DNA from: Hyphomicrobiales bacterium
GTDB taxonomy: Bacteria; Pseudomonadota; Alphaproteobacteria; Rhodospirillales; JACKKN01
Length of the DNA: 64,000 nt
Reading direction: 5' to 3'
Assembly (NCBI GenBank): GCA_024236415.1
Contig: JACKKN010000005.1
Location: 124,001 to 188,000 of the forward strand
The notes under the pieces were generated by a model. The model was not told where the DNA came from. It made no database searches and was given only the letters and a program-made list of their open reading frames with translations. Both the position numbers and the translations under genes were made by a program. Below are positions 10,207-17,956 of the stretch, piece by piece (the first letter of the stretch is position 1; each line of letters opens with the position of its first letter).

Positions 10207-10452
10207 TTGGCGACCCTGAACATCCGCAACCTGCCCGAGGAAACCCTGCGCGCGCTGCGGGTGGCGGCGGCCCGCCACGGCCGCAGCATGGAGGCCGAGG
10301 TGCGCGCCCTGATCGCCCGCGAATACGCCCCCGCGCCCGCCGCCACGCCGGCCCAGGTCCAGGCCCGCGTGCGGGCCCTGTACGGCGGCGCGCCGCCGGC
10401 GGGGGCGGTGGACGACTTCCTGCGCCACCGGGGCGAGGACTTCGACGATTGA
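10207..10452 (+). CDS. ribbon-helix-helix antitoxin, FitA-like
   Basis: An 81-residue protein starting ATLNIRNLPEETLRALRVAAARHGRS, the classic RHH DNA-binding fold of FitA/VapB-type antitoxins. The C-terminal half is the likely toxin-binding tail. The start is TTG, chosen because GGAG lies at proper distance (10195-10198) and the RHH strand begins right after it. The gene overlaps the PIN toxin by four bases (TTGA), as expected for a coupled pair. Confidence 0.85.
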   Translation: MATLNIRNLPEETLRALRVAAARHGRSMEAEVRALIAREYAPAPAATPAQVQARVRALYGGAPPAGAVDDFLRHRGEDFDD

Positions 10453-10847
10453 GCGTCGTGCTCGACGCCTCGGCGGTGCTGGCCGTGCTGTTCGCCGAGC
10501 CGGGCCACGAGCGGGTCCTGCCCCACCTGACGGGGGCTGGCACGGACGCGGGAGCGCGGCTGTCGGCCGTCAACCTGGGCGAGGTGCTGACCTATTTCGT
10601 GCGCACCGGGCAGGCGGCGGAGGCCGCCCGCCAGGCGGTCCGCGACCTGGGCATCCGTTGTGACCCGTTCGACGACGAGCAGGCGCGCCTGACGGCGGCC
10701 CTGTATCCCATGGGGCGGCCCCACGGCCTGTCCTTCGGCGACCGCGCCTGCCTGGCCCTGGGCGCGACCCTGGGCCTGCCGGTGCTGACCTCCGACCGGG
10801 CCTGGGCCCGGGTCGACGCGGGGGTCGAGGTCGAGGTGATCCGCTAG
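10449..10847 (+). CDS. PIN-domain toxin, VapC/FitB family ribonuclease
   Basis: This 132-residue PIN-domain protein has the acidic metal-binding set in order: Asp in VVLDASAV, Glu in NLGEV, Asp in SFGDRACL, and Asp in LTSDRAW. The family cleaves tRNA or other RNA and is held inactive by the antitoxin. The start is TTG overlapping the antitoxin TGA. The pair is inserted, in opposite orientation, between leuC and leuD. Confidence 0.87.
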   Translation: MSVVLDASAVLAVLFAEPGHERVLPHLTGAGTDAGARLSAVNLGEVLTYFVRTGQAAEAARQAVRDLGIRCDPFDDEQARLTAALYPMGRPHGLSFGDRACLALGATLGLPVLTSDRAWARVDAGVEVEVIR

Positions 10848-10857
10848 CGCGGTGGGG

Positions 10858-12267
10858 TCAGTCCGACAGCTCGCGGGCGTCGGCCAGGTGCCCCGTCACC
10901 GCCGCCGCGGCGGCCATGGCCGGGCTGACCAGGTGGGTGCGCCCGCCGCGGCCCTGGCGGCCCTCGAAGTTGCGGTTCGAGGTCGAGGCGCAACGCTCGC
11001 CCGGCGCCAGCTTGTCGGCGTTCATGGCCAGGCACATGGAGCACCCGGGCTCGCGCCACTCGAAGCCGGCATCCAGGAACACCTGGTCCAGGCCCTCCTG
11101 CTCGGCCTGCTCCTTCACCAGGCCCGAGCCGGGCACCACCATGGCCGACACGCCGGCGGCCACGTGGCGGCCCTTGGCGACGGCGGCGGCGGCGCGCAGG
11201 TCCTCGATGCGGCCGTTGGTGCAGGAGCCGATGAACACCCGGTCGATGGCGATTGCGCTGAGCGGCGTGCCGGCGGTGAGGCCCATGTAGTCCAGCGCCC
11301 GCTGCATGGCCTGGCCCTTGGCGGCGTCGCGGGCCGAGGCCGGGTCGGGCACCACGGCGGTGATGGGCAGCACGTCCTCGGGGCTGGTGCCCCAGGTCAC
11401 CTGCGGCACCAGGGCGGCGGCGTCGATGACCACCGTGGCGTCGTAGGCGGCGCCATCGTCGCTGGACAGGGTCCGCCAATATGTCACGGCCTGTTCCCAG
11501 GCGCCGGCCTTGGGCGCCATGGGGCGGCCCATCAGGTAGTCGAAGGTGGTCTGGTCGGGCGCCACCAGGCCGGCCCGGGCGCCGGCCTCGATGGACATGT
11601 TGCAGACCGTCATGCGCTCTTCCATGGACATGGCGCGGATGGCCTCGCCGGCGTACTCGATGACGTAGCCGGTGCCGCCGGCGGTGCCCAGCTTGCCGAT
11701 GATGGCCAGGATCAGGTCCTTGGCCGTGACCCCGGCCGGCAGGGCGCCGTCCACCCGCACCAGCATGTTCCTGGCCGGCTTCTGCAGCAGGGTCTGGGTC
11801 GCCAGCACGTGCTCCACCTCCGACGTGCCGATGCCGAAGGCGAGCGCCCCGAAGGCGCCGTGGGTGGCGGTGTGGGAATCGCCGCAGACGATGGTCATGC
11901 CGGGCTGGGTGAAGCCTTGCTCGGGGCCGATGATGTGCACCACGCCCTGGCGGATGTCGTCCATGCCGAAGTAGGGCACGCCGAAATCGGCGGCGTTGGT
12001 TTCCAGGGTCTCGACCTGGATGCGCGACTCGTCGTCGGCGATGCCGGCACTGCGGTCGGTGGTGGGAACGTTGTGGTCGGCCACGGCCAGGGTGGCCTCG
12101 GGCCGGCGCACCGGGCGGCCGCTGGTGCGCAGGCCCTCGAAGGCCTGCGGGCTGGTCACCTCGTGCACCAGGTGGCGGTCGATGTACAGCAGGCAGGTGC
12201 CGTCGTCCTGCACGTCCACCAGGTGGTTGTCCCAGATCTTGTCGAACAGCGTGCGCGGTGTCGCCAT
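10858..12267 (-). CDS. leuC: 3-isopropylmalate dehydratase, large subunit
   Basis: A [4Fe-4S] enzyme that isomerises 2- to 3-isopropylmalate with LeuD. It begins ATPRTLFDKIWDNHLV and contains IVCGDSHTATHGAFGALAFGIGTSEVEHVLATQ, SCTNGRIEDLRAAA and GCSMCLAMN, with the three cluster cysteines. A GTG at 12276 is possible, but the ATG at 12267 gives the standard length (469 aa) and a better distance to GGGA. It follows rplS after about 50 bp. Confidence 0.96.
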   Translation of the reverse strand: MATPRTLFDKIWDNHLVDVQDDGTCLLYIDRHLVHEVTSPQAFEGLRTSGRPVRRPEATLAVADHNVPTTDRSAGIADDESRIQVETLETNAADFGVPYFGMDDIRQGVVHIIGPEQGFTQPGMTIVCGDSHTATHGAFGALAFGIGTSEVEHVLATQTLLQKPARNMLVRVDGALPAGVTAKDLILAIIGKLGTAGGTGYVIEYAGEAIRAMSMEERMTVCNMSIEAGARAGLVAPDQTTFDYLMGRPMAPKAGAWEQAVTYWRTLSSDDGAAYDATVVIDAAALVPQVTWGTSPEDVLPITAVVPDPASARDAAKGQAMQRALDYMGLTAGTPLSAIAIDRVFIGSCTNGRIEDLRAAAAVAKGRHVAAGVSAMVVPGSGLVKEQAEQEGLDQVFLDAGFEWREPGCSMCLAMNADKLAPGERCASTSNRNFEGRQGRGGRTHLVSPAMAAAAAVTGHLADARELSD

Positions 12268-12315
12268 GTCAGTCACGTTCCCGATGGTCCCCGTTCCGGT
12301 CGCCAGGGCCGGCGG

Positions 12316-12783
12316 TCAGCCGGCCTTGGACTTCTTGCCCTTCTTGGACTTGCGGCCGCCGCCCGAGGCGGCCTTGGCCTCGGCCGCGGCGGCCTTCTCC
12401 TGGGCCGCCAGCTTGGCCGAGTAGCCGTCGGTCTTCTCGGCGATGCGGGCCGCCTTGCCGGTGCGGCCGCGCAGGTAGTAGAGCTTGGCCCGGCGCACGT
12501 CGCCGCGGCGCACCACCTCGATCTCGGCGATGCCGGGCGAGTACAGGGGGAACACCCGCTCCACGCCCTCGCCGTAGGAGATCTTGCGCACGGTGAACGA
12601 CGAGTTCAGGCCCGCGTTCTTGCGCGCGATGCACACGCCCTCGAACGCCTGGGTCCGCTCGCGCGTGCCCTCGACCACCTTGACGCCCACGCGCAGGGTG
12701 TCGCCGGGGGCGAACTCGGGGATCGCCTTGTCGGCGGTCAGTTTGGCGAGCTGCTCCTGCTCGATCTTCTCGATGACGTTCAT
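12316..12783 (-). CDS. rplS: 50S ribosomal protein L19
   Basis: A 155-residue L19 with the core motifs FAPGDTLRVGVKVVEGTRERTQAFEGVCIARKN and FTVRKISYGEGVERVFPLYSP. L19 sits at the 30S-50S interface. After the core there is an Ala/Lys-rich tail of about 35 residues ending GGGRKSKKGKKSKAG, typical of alphaproteobacteria. It is co-directional with trmD, rimM, rpsP and ffh. Confidence 0.96.
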   Translation of the reverse strand: MNVIEKIEQEQLAKLTADKAIPEFAPGDTLRVGVKVVEGTRERTQAFEGVCIARKNAGLNSSFTVRKISYGEGVERVFPLYSPGIAEIEVVRRGDVRRAKLYYLRGRTGKAARIAEKTDGYSAKLAAQEKAAAAEAKAASGGGRKSKKGKKSKAG

Positions 12784-12834
12784 GGTTCTGTTCCTTCAAT
12801 CCCGCCGGTCCCGCCTGGGCCCGGCTTCCGTTCG

Positions 12835-13602
12835 TTACTCCTGTGCGGCGCCCCGGTACCGGGCCCATAGGTCCGGCCGGCGCGCCCGCGTCACCTGCTC
12901 GGCCTGGGCTCGGCGCCAGGCGCGAATCTTCTCGTGGTGCCCCGACAGCAGAACCTCGGGCACCGCGCGGCCCTGCCACTCCTGGGGCCGCGTATAGTGG
13001 GGATACTCCAGCAATCCCCGCTCGAAACTCTCCTCGTCCTGCGACTGGGCGCTGCCCATGACCCCGGGCAGCAGCCGGGCGCAGGCGTCGATCAGGACCA
13101 GGGCCGCCGGCTCGCCGCCGGACAGGACGTAGTCGCCCAGGCTGACCTCTTCCACCGCGCGTGCCTCCAGCACCCTCTCGTCGATGCCTTCGTAGCGCCC
13201 GCACAGCAGGATCACGCCCGGCCCCGCCGCCAGCTCGCGCACCCGCTGCTGGCCCAGGGGGCGGCCCCGCGGCGAGGCGAAGATCAGCGGCCTCGCCGGG
13301 CCGCCGCCCGCCCCGTCGCCGCCCTCTCCCCGCAGGGTCGCGGCAATGGCGTCGTCGACCACGTCGGGCCGCATCACCATGCCGGCGCCGCCGCCGAAGG
13401 GGGCGTCGTCCACGGTGCGGTGTTTATCGCGCGCGAAGTCGCGGATGTCCACCGTTTCCAGTGCCCAGACCCCCCGCTCCAGGGCCTGCCCGGCCAGGGA
13501 GATTCCCAGGGGTCCCGGGAACATCTCGGGGAACAGGGTCAGCACCGTGGCCCGCCAGGGGGCGGTCTGCGCGTCGGCCTGCTTGTCCTCTGCCTCCATC
13601 AT
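12835..13602 (-). CDS. trmD: tRNA (guanine37-N1)-methyltransferase
   Basis: A SPOUT methyltransferase that makes m1G37 in tRNAs and prevents frameshifting. It has the knot motifs LLCGRYEGIDERVLE and SLGDYVLSGGEPAALVLIDACARLLPGV, and the C-terminal YTRPQEWQGRAVPEVLLSGHH. Length 255 aa is standard. Two adjacent ATGs are possible; the first overlaps the rimM stop (ATGA), so translation is coupled. Confidence 0.97.
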   Translation of the reverse strand: MMEAEDKQADAQTAPWRATVLTLFPEMFPGPLGISLAGQALERGVWALETVDIRDFARDKHRTVDDAPFGGGAGMVMRPDVVDDAIAATLRGEGGDGAGGGPARPLIFASPRGRPLGQQRVRELAAGPGVILLCGRYEGIDERVLEARAVEEVSLGDYVLSGGEPAALVLIDACARLLPGVMGSAQSQDEESFERGLLEYPHYTRPQEWQGRAVPEVLLSGHHEKIRAWRRAQAEQVTRARRPDLWARYRGAAQE

Positions 13603-14210
13603 TCCGTGCCGCCCTCCCGGGCGGAAAGTTCGTCCTCCGGCGCCGCCGGCTCCAACAGGCCCGGCGGCGGGTCCACCACCACCCGGCCGCCGGCGATGTC
13701 CACCACCGGCACCACGGCGCGGGTGAACGGCACCATCACCGTGCCCCGGATCACCGAGCCTGGGCCGCCGCCGGCCACCTCGAGCACCGCGCCGGCGCCG
13801 AAATCGTCAACGGCGCGCACCGTGCCCAGGGTGCCCCCGCCGGCCAGGTCGGCGCGCAGGCCCACCAGGTCGACGTGGTAGAACTCGTCCTCCTCCGGCG
13901 CCGGCAGGGCCTGGCGCGCCAGGTACAGGCGGGTTCCCTTCAGGGCCTCGGCGGCGTCGCGGTCGCCGATCCCGTCAATGCGCGCCACCACCACGCCCTT
14001 GGCCTCGCCCACCACCTTCACCCGGAAGGCGCGCCCGCCCGCGGCGTCGCGCAGGGGGCCGTAGGCGCCGATGTCGGCGGGCGCGGCGGTGAAGCTCTTG
14101 ATCCGCACCTCGCCGCGCAGGCCGCGCGCCCCGGTCACCACGCCCAGGCAGACCAGACCCGCCGGGTCGGCCCGGGAATCCGGTTGCGACGGGGGCCGGC
14201 GCGCCGCCAT
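13599..14210 (-). CDS. rimM: 16S rRNA processing protein RimM
   Basis: Helps 30S subunit assembly by binding S19. It shows the N-terminal barrel (VCLGVVTGARGLRGEVRIKSFT) and the PRC-barrel (EFYHVDLVGLRADLAGGGTLGTVRAVDDFGAGAVLEV), followed by the VPFTRAVVPVVDIAGGRVVVDPPPGL ending. At 203 aa it is slightly long because of N- and C-terminal tails. It starts 25 bp after rpsP. Confidence 0.95.
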   Translation of the reverse strand: MAARRPPSQPDSRADPAGLVCLGVVTGARGLRGEVRIKSFTAAPADIGAYGPLRDAAGGRAFRVKVVGEAKGVVVARIDGIGDRDAAEALKGTRLYLARQALPAPEEDEFYHVDLVGLRADLAGGGTLGTVRAVDDFGAGAVLEVAGGGPGSVIRGTVMVPFTRAVVPVVDIAGGRVVVDPPPGLLEPAAPEDELSAREGGTE

Positions 14211-14234
14211 GGCCGTGCACCGCGGCGGCGGGGA

Positions 14235-14744
14235 TCAGCCCGCCGCCTTCTCCTCGTCGCCACCCTCGGCGGCCGCTTCTTCGGCCGGGGCTTCTTCGGC
14301 GGGCGCCTCCTCGGCGGCGGCCTCTTCGGCCGGCGCTTCCTCGGCCGGGGCCGCGGCGGCGGCGGCGGCGGCCTCGGCCGCCTCCTTGGCCGCGGCGGCG
14401 GCCTCGGCGGCCTTCTCCTCGGCCTCGCGCTGGCGCTCCTGGGCCTTGGCCTTGGGCAGGTTCTTCTTGGTCTGCTCGCTGCGCGCGCGGGCCTCCGTCA
14501 GGCCCAGGTCGGCCATGAACTTGGCCACCCGGTCGCTGGGCTGGGCGCCGACGCCGAGCCAGTGGCGGGCGCGCTCCTCCTTGATGATCAGCCGCTCGGG
14601 ATGGTCCTTGGCCACCATGGGGTTGTAGGTGCCGATGCGCTCGATGAAGCGGCCGTCCCGCGGGCTGCGGGAGTCGGCGATCACGATGCGGTAATAGGGG
14701 CGCTTCTTGGCGCCGCCGCGCGACAGGCGAATTCTCAGGGACAT
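14235..14744 (-). CDS. rpsP: 30S ribosomal protein S16 with long Ala/Glu tail
   Basis: The first ~80 residues are a normal S16 (LRIRLSRGGAKKRPYYRIVIADSRSPRDGRFIERIGTYNPM...). After them comes an extra ~85-residue tail made almost only of Ala and Glu, with repeated PAEEA units. S16 tails are common in alphaproteobacteria, but this one doubles the protein. The tail is probably helical or disordered on the solvent side of the 30S subunit. The gene lies between ffh and rimM. Confidence 0.95.
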   Translation of the reverse strand: MSLRIRLSRGGAKKRPYYRIVIADSRSPRDGRFIERIGTYNPMVAKDHPERLIIKEERARHWLGVGAQPSDRVAKFMADLGLTEARARSEQTKKNLPKAKAQERQREAEEKAAEAAAAAKEAAEAAAAAAAAPAEEAPAEEAAAEEAPAEEAPAEEAAAEGGDEEKAAG

Positions 14745-14770
14745 GTCGGTTCGGTTTCCTTCTCAAGGGG

Positions 14771-14820
14771 GGTCCGCCCGCGGGCGGACCGGTTGCATGC
14801 GGGGGCCGGAGCCCGGCCCC
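14771..14820 (-). repeat. two strong hairpins between ffh and rpsP
   Basis: A perfect 20-bp palindrome (14771-14790, arms GGTCCGCCCG) and an 8-bp hairpin GGGGCCGG-AGC-CCGGCCCC (14802-14820) fill most of the 82-bp gap. Neither is followed by a T-run, so they are more likely mRNA stability or processing elements than full terminators. Confidence 0.55.
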
Positions 14821-14826
14821 TGACCT

Positions 14827-16224
14827 CTATCTTCCGCCGGGCGGCCCGAAAGAGCCCTGGGGCGGCATCATGCCGGGCGGCAGCCCGCGCAGGAGGCCCT
14901 TCTTCCCCACCTTGCCCATCTTCTTCATCATCTTGCTCATCTGCTGGAACTGCTTCAGCAGGCGGTTCACTTCCTGCACCGTGGTGCCCGAGCCGGCGGC
15001 GATGCGGCGCCGGCGGGACCCGTTCAGCAGCTTGGGATTGCGCCGCTCCTTGGGCGTCATGGACTGGATGATGGCCTGCTGGCGGCCGACCATCCGGTTG
15101 TCCAGGTTGGCCTCGGCCATCTGGCTCTTGATCTTGCCGACGCCCGGCAGCATGCCCAGCAGGCCGTCCAGGTCGCCCATCTTGCGGATCTGGCCCAGCT
15201 GGTCGTTCATGTCTTCGAGCGTGAACTCGCCCTTCATCATCTTCTTGGCCAGGCGCTCGGCGTCTTCCTGCTCGACCAGCTCGGCGGCCTTCTCGACCAG
15301 GCCGACCACGTCGCCCATGCCCAGGATGCGGCCGGCCACCCGGTCGGGCTGGAACGCCTCCAGCGCGTCCAGCTTCTCGCCCACGCCCATCAGCTTGATG
15401 GGGCGCCCGGTGACCGCCTTCATGGACAGGGCGGCGCCGCCGCGGGCGTCGCCGTCGACCCGGGTCAGGACGATGCCGGTGATGCCGACCTTGTCCTGGA
15501 ACTCCCTGGCCACGTTGACCGAGTCCTGGCCGGTCATGGCGTCGGTCACCAGCAGGGTCTCGGTGGGGTTGGCCAGGTCGCGCACCTGGGCCACCTCGGC
15601 CATCAGTTCGGTGTCGATGTGCAGGCGCCCGGCGGTGTCCAGGATCAGGACGTCGAAGCCCTCCAGCCGGCCCTTGGCCAGGGCCCGCTTGGTGATGGCC
15701 AGGGGCTGCTCGCCCAGGACCGAGGGCAGCACCGGGACCTCGGCCTGCTCGCCCAGGATCGCCAACTGCTGCTGCGCCGCCGGGCGGTACACGTCCAGCG
15801 ACGCCATCAGCACCTTCTTCTTCTCGCGCCGGGCCAGGCGCATGGCAAGCTTGGCCGAGGTGGTGGTCTTGCCCGACCCCTGCAGGCCGACCATCAGCAG
15901 CACCACCGGCGGCGTGCCGTTCAGGTTGATGGCGGACTCGTCGCCGGGGCCCTCGTCGCCGCCGCGCAGCATCTCGACCAGGTGGTCGTGGACGATCTTG
16001 ACCACCATCTGGCCCGGGGTGACGCTGCGCAGCACCTCCTGGCCCACGGCCTTCTCGCGCACGCCGTCGATGAAGTCCTTGACCACCGGCAGGGCCACGT
16101 CGGCCTCCAGCAGGGCGACGCGGATCTCGCGCATGGCGGCGCCCACGTCGGCCTCGCTCAGGGCGCCACGCTTCCTGAGCTTGTCGAAGATGTCGCCGAG
16201 GCGGCTGCTGAGGCTCTCGAACAT
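14827..16224 (-). CDS. ffh: signal recognition particle protein Ffh
   Basis: The SRP54 GTPase that binds signal peptides with 4.5S RNA and docks with FtsY. Visible are the N domain (MFESLSSRLGDIFDKLRKRGALSE), G1 VGLQGSGKTTT, LDVYRPAAQQQL, DTAGRLHID, TRVDGDARGG and the Met-rich M domain. The ATG at 16224 is chosen because the family always begins MFESLS; a longer frame adds 18 unrelated residues. Its receptor ftsY lies about 3 kb away on the other strand. Confidence 0.97.
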   Translation of the reverse strand: MFESLSSRLGDIFDKLRKRGALSEADVGAAMREIRVALLEADVALPVVKDFIDGVREKAVGQEVLRSVTPGQMVVKIVHDHLVEMLRGGDEGPGDESAINLNGTPPVVLLMVGLQGSGKTTTSAKLAMRLARREKKKVLMASLDVYRPAAQQQLAILGEQAEVPVLPSVLGEQPLAITKRALAKGRLEGFDVLILDTAGRLHIDTELMAEVAQVRDLANPTETLLVTDAMTGQDSVNVAREFQDKVGITGIVLTRVDGDARGGAALSMKAVTGRPIKLMGVGEKLDALEAFQPDRVAGRILGMGDVVGLVEKAAELVEQEDAERLAKKMMKGEFTLEDMNDQLGQIRKMGDLDGLLGMLPGVGKIKSQMAEANLDNRMVGRQQAIIQSMTPKERRNPKLLNGSRRRRIAAGSGTTVQEVNRLLKQFQQMSKMMKKMGKVGKKGLLRGLPPGMMPPQGSFGPPGGR

Positions 16225-16641
16225 GCCTGGTCCGTTATCCCTGTCGTGGCGCGGACCCCGGCCCGCGCCTGCGCACAACGCAAATCACGCCAGTGCGCGA
16301 AACTCGCGGACTGGCGGTGCCCCGTAAGGCGATGGTGGCCATCCCTCCGGATTTGAGGCGCGCAATCTAGGCGCCGGAAACGGGCAAGTCAAGCACGGCA
16401 CCGGCCGCCGGCCCGGGCGGAAAAAGGGCGCCGTTGCGAAATTTCACCAATAACGGGTATTGTGGAGAATTTTCCCCAATATATTGTCATTTTTTCTTGG
16501 CGGCCCGAAGCGCCCGCGTGTATACCGTTGGGTGCTAATTCTGTTTGGCAGGCGAGCATAACTGGCATCGAGACAATTTCAAATCAAGTGCGGCAGGAGC
16601 AGAATAGGGATACCTGAGATTCGTCAAGGGGGCAGAAAACG
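16225..16641. promoter_or_regulatory. divergent intergenic region ffh / xre
   Basis: A 417-bp gap with no convincing gene. The middle is visibly AT-richer than its surroundings. It holds an imperfect 20-bp palindrome at 16460-16479 (TTGTGGAGAA/TTTTCCCCAA, 8 of 10 positions paired), a candidate operator for the adjacent Xre regulator. A weak promoter (TTGGCG at 16497-16502, N18, TATACC at 16521-16526) points toward the regulator gene. No RNA gene was recognised. Confidence 0.4.
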
Positions 16642-17058
16642 GTGAAATACAAAGCCTCGCACGTTCGGTCGGACCAGGCGGCAAATTCGGCGGAGGAAAT
16701 TGACCAGATCAACCAGCACGTGGGCCAGCGCATTCGCCAGCGGCGCCGGGACTTGAACCTGGCGCGGCGCGACCTGGCGCGCCGGATCGGCGTGACGACC
16801 CGGGCCCTGGACGGGCTGGAATCCGGGGTCCGGCGCATCGGGCCGGTGCATCTGGTGTCCCTGTCCCTGGCCCTGGGCGTGGACATCGACTACTTCTTCG
16901 CCGACCTGCCGCGGGCCGACAGCGTGGACTCCATTTCCGAAATCCACCTCGACAACGCCGAGTACCGGGCCTTCGTCGAGGCCTATTTCGCCATCGCCAA
17001 CCCCGACACCCGGCGCGACTTCTTCCGCCTGGTCCGCGCCGTCGCCGCCCGCTACTGA
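16642..17058 (+). CDS. Xre-family HTH transcriptional regulator
   Basis: A 138-residue protein with a Cro/CI-type helix-turn-helix at about 25-80 (VGQRIRQRRRDLNLARRDLARRIGVTTRALDGLESGVRRIGPVHLVSLSLALGV), followed by DIDYFFADLP, a combination seen in small alphaproteobacterial Xre regulators. The C-terminal part is acidic and ends with RDFFRLVRAVAARY. The start is GTG, preceded by AAGGGGG. Targets are unknown; the dyad upstream suggests self-regulation. Confidence 0.85.
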   Translation: MKYKASHVRSDQAANSAEEIDQINQHVGQRIRQRRRDLNLARRDLARRIGVTTRALDGLESGVRRIGPVHLVSLSLALGVDIDYFFADLPRADSVDSISEIHLDNAEYRAFVEAYFAIANPDTRRDFFRLVRAVAARY

Positions 17059-17115
17059 CCCGCCGGCCCGGAAATCAGTGGACTCGCGGGCGGCGGGCGC
17101 CATATTAAGCCCGTC

Positions 17116-17952
17116 ATGGGTACCGTCACGTTCCGCAAGATGCATGGGCTGGGCAACGATTTCGTGGTGCTGGACGCGCGCGCCGCACCGCTGCCCCTGT
17201 CGGCGGCCCAGGCGGCGGCCATCGCCGACCGGCGCACCGGGGTGGGCTGCGACCAGCTCATCGTGCTGGAGCCGCCGCGCGACAGCCTGGCCGACGTGTT
17301 CATGCGCATCCGCAACACCGACGGCTCCGAGGCCGAGGCCTGCGGCAACGCCACCCGCTGCGTCGCCTCGCTGCTGATGGCCGAGACCGGCCACGGCCAC
17401 GCCGTGGTGCAGACCGTGGCCGGCCTGCTGGACGCCGAAGCCCACGGCGAGCAGGTGACCGTGGACATGGGCCCGGCGCGGCTGGACTGGCGCGACATCC
17501 CGGTGTCGGACGCCATCGACACCCTGCACCTGGGCATCGAGGCCGGGCCCCTGAAGGACCCGGTGGGGGTCAACATGGGCAACCCCCACGCCGTGTTCAT
17601 GGTCGACGACGCCGCGGCCGTGGCGCTGGAGGTTTACGGCCCCCAGGTGGAGCGGCACCCCCTGTTCCCCGAGTTCACCAACGTCGAGGCGGTGCAGGTC
17701 CTGGCCCCGGACCGCATCCGCATGCGGGTGTGGGAGCGCGGGGTGGGCGTCACCCGCGCCTGCGGCTCGGGCGCCTGCGCCGCCCTGGTGGCCACGGCGC
17801 GGCGCGGGCTGACCGGCCGCAGGGCCACCGTGGTGCTGGACGGCGGGCCGCTGGTGATCGAGTGGCTGCCGGACGGCCACGTGACCATGACCGGGCCGGT
17901 GTCCACCAGCTTCACCGGCACCCTCGACGACGCCCTGCTGGCCCAGGCCTAG
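17116..17952 (+). CDS. dapF: diaminopimelate epimerase
   Basis: Converts LL- to meso-diaminopimelate for lysine and peptidoglycan. It starts FRKMHGLGNDFVVLDAR and has both catalytic cysteine motifs, CGNATRC and RACGSGACAAL. The 278-residue length is normal. It is first in a plus-strand run with mtaB (4-bp gap) and ftsY. Confidence 0.97.
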   Translation: MGTVTFRKMHGLGNDFVVLDARAAPLPLSAAQAAAIADRRTGVGCDQLIVLEPPRDSLADVFMRIRNTDGSEAEACGNATRCVASLLMAETGHGHAVVQTVAGLLDAEAHGEQVTVDMGPARLDWRDIPVSDAIDTLHLGIEAGPLKDPVGVNMGNPHAVFMVDDAAAVALEVYGPQVERHPLFPEFTNVEAVQVLAPDRIRMRVWERGVGVTRACGSGACAALVATARRGLTGRRATVVLDGGPLVIEWLPDGHVTMTGPVSTSFTGTLDDALLAQA

Positions 17953-17956
17953 CGCC

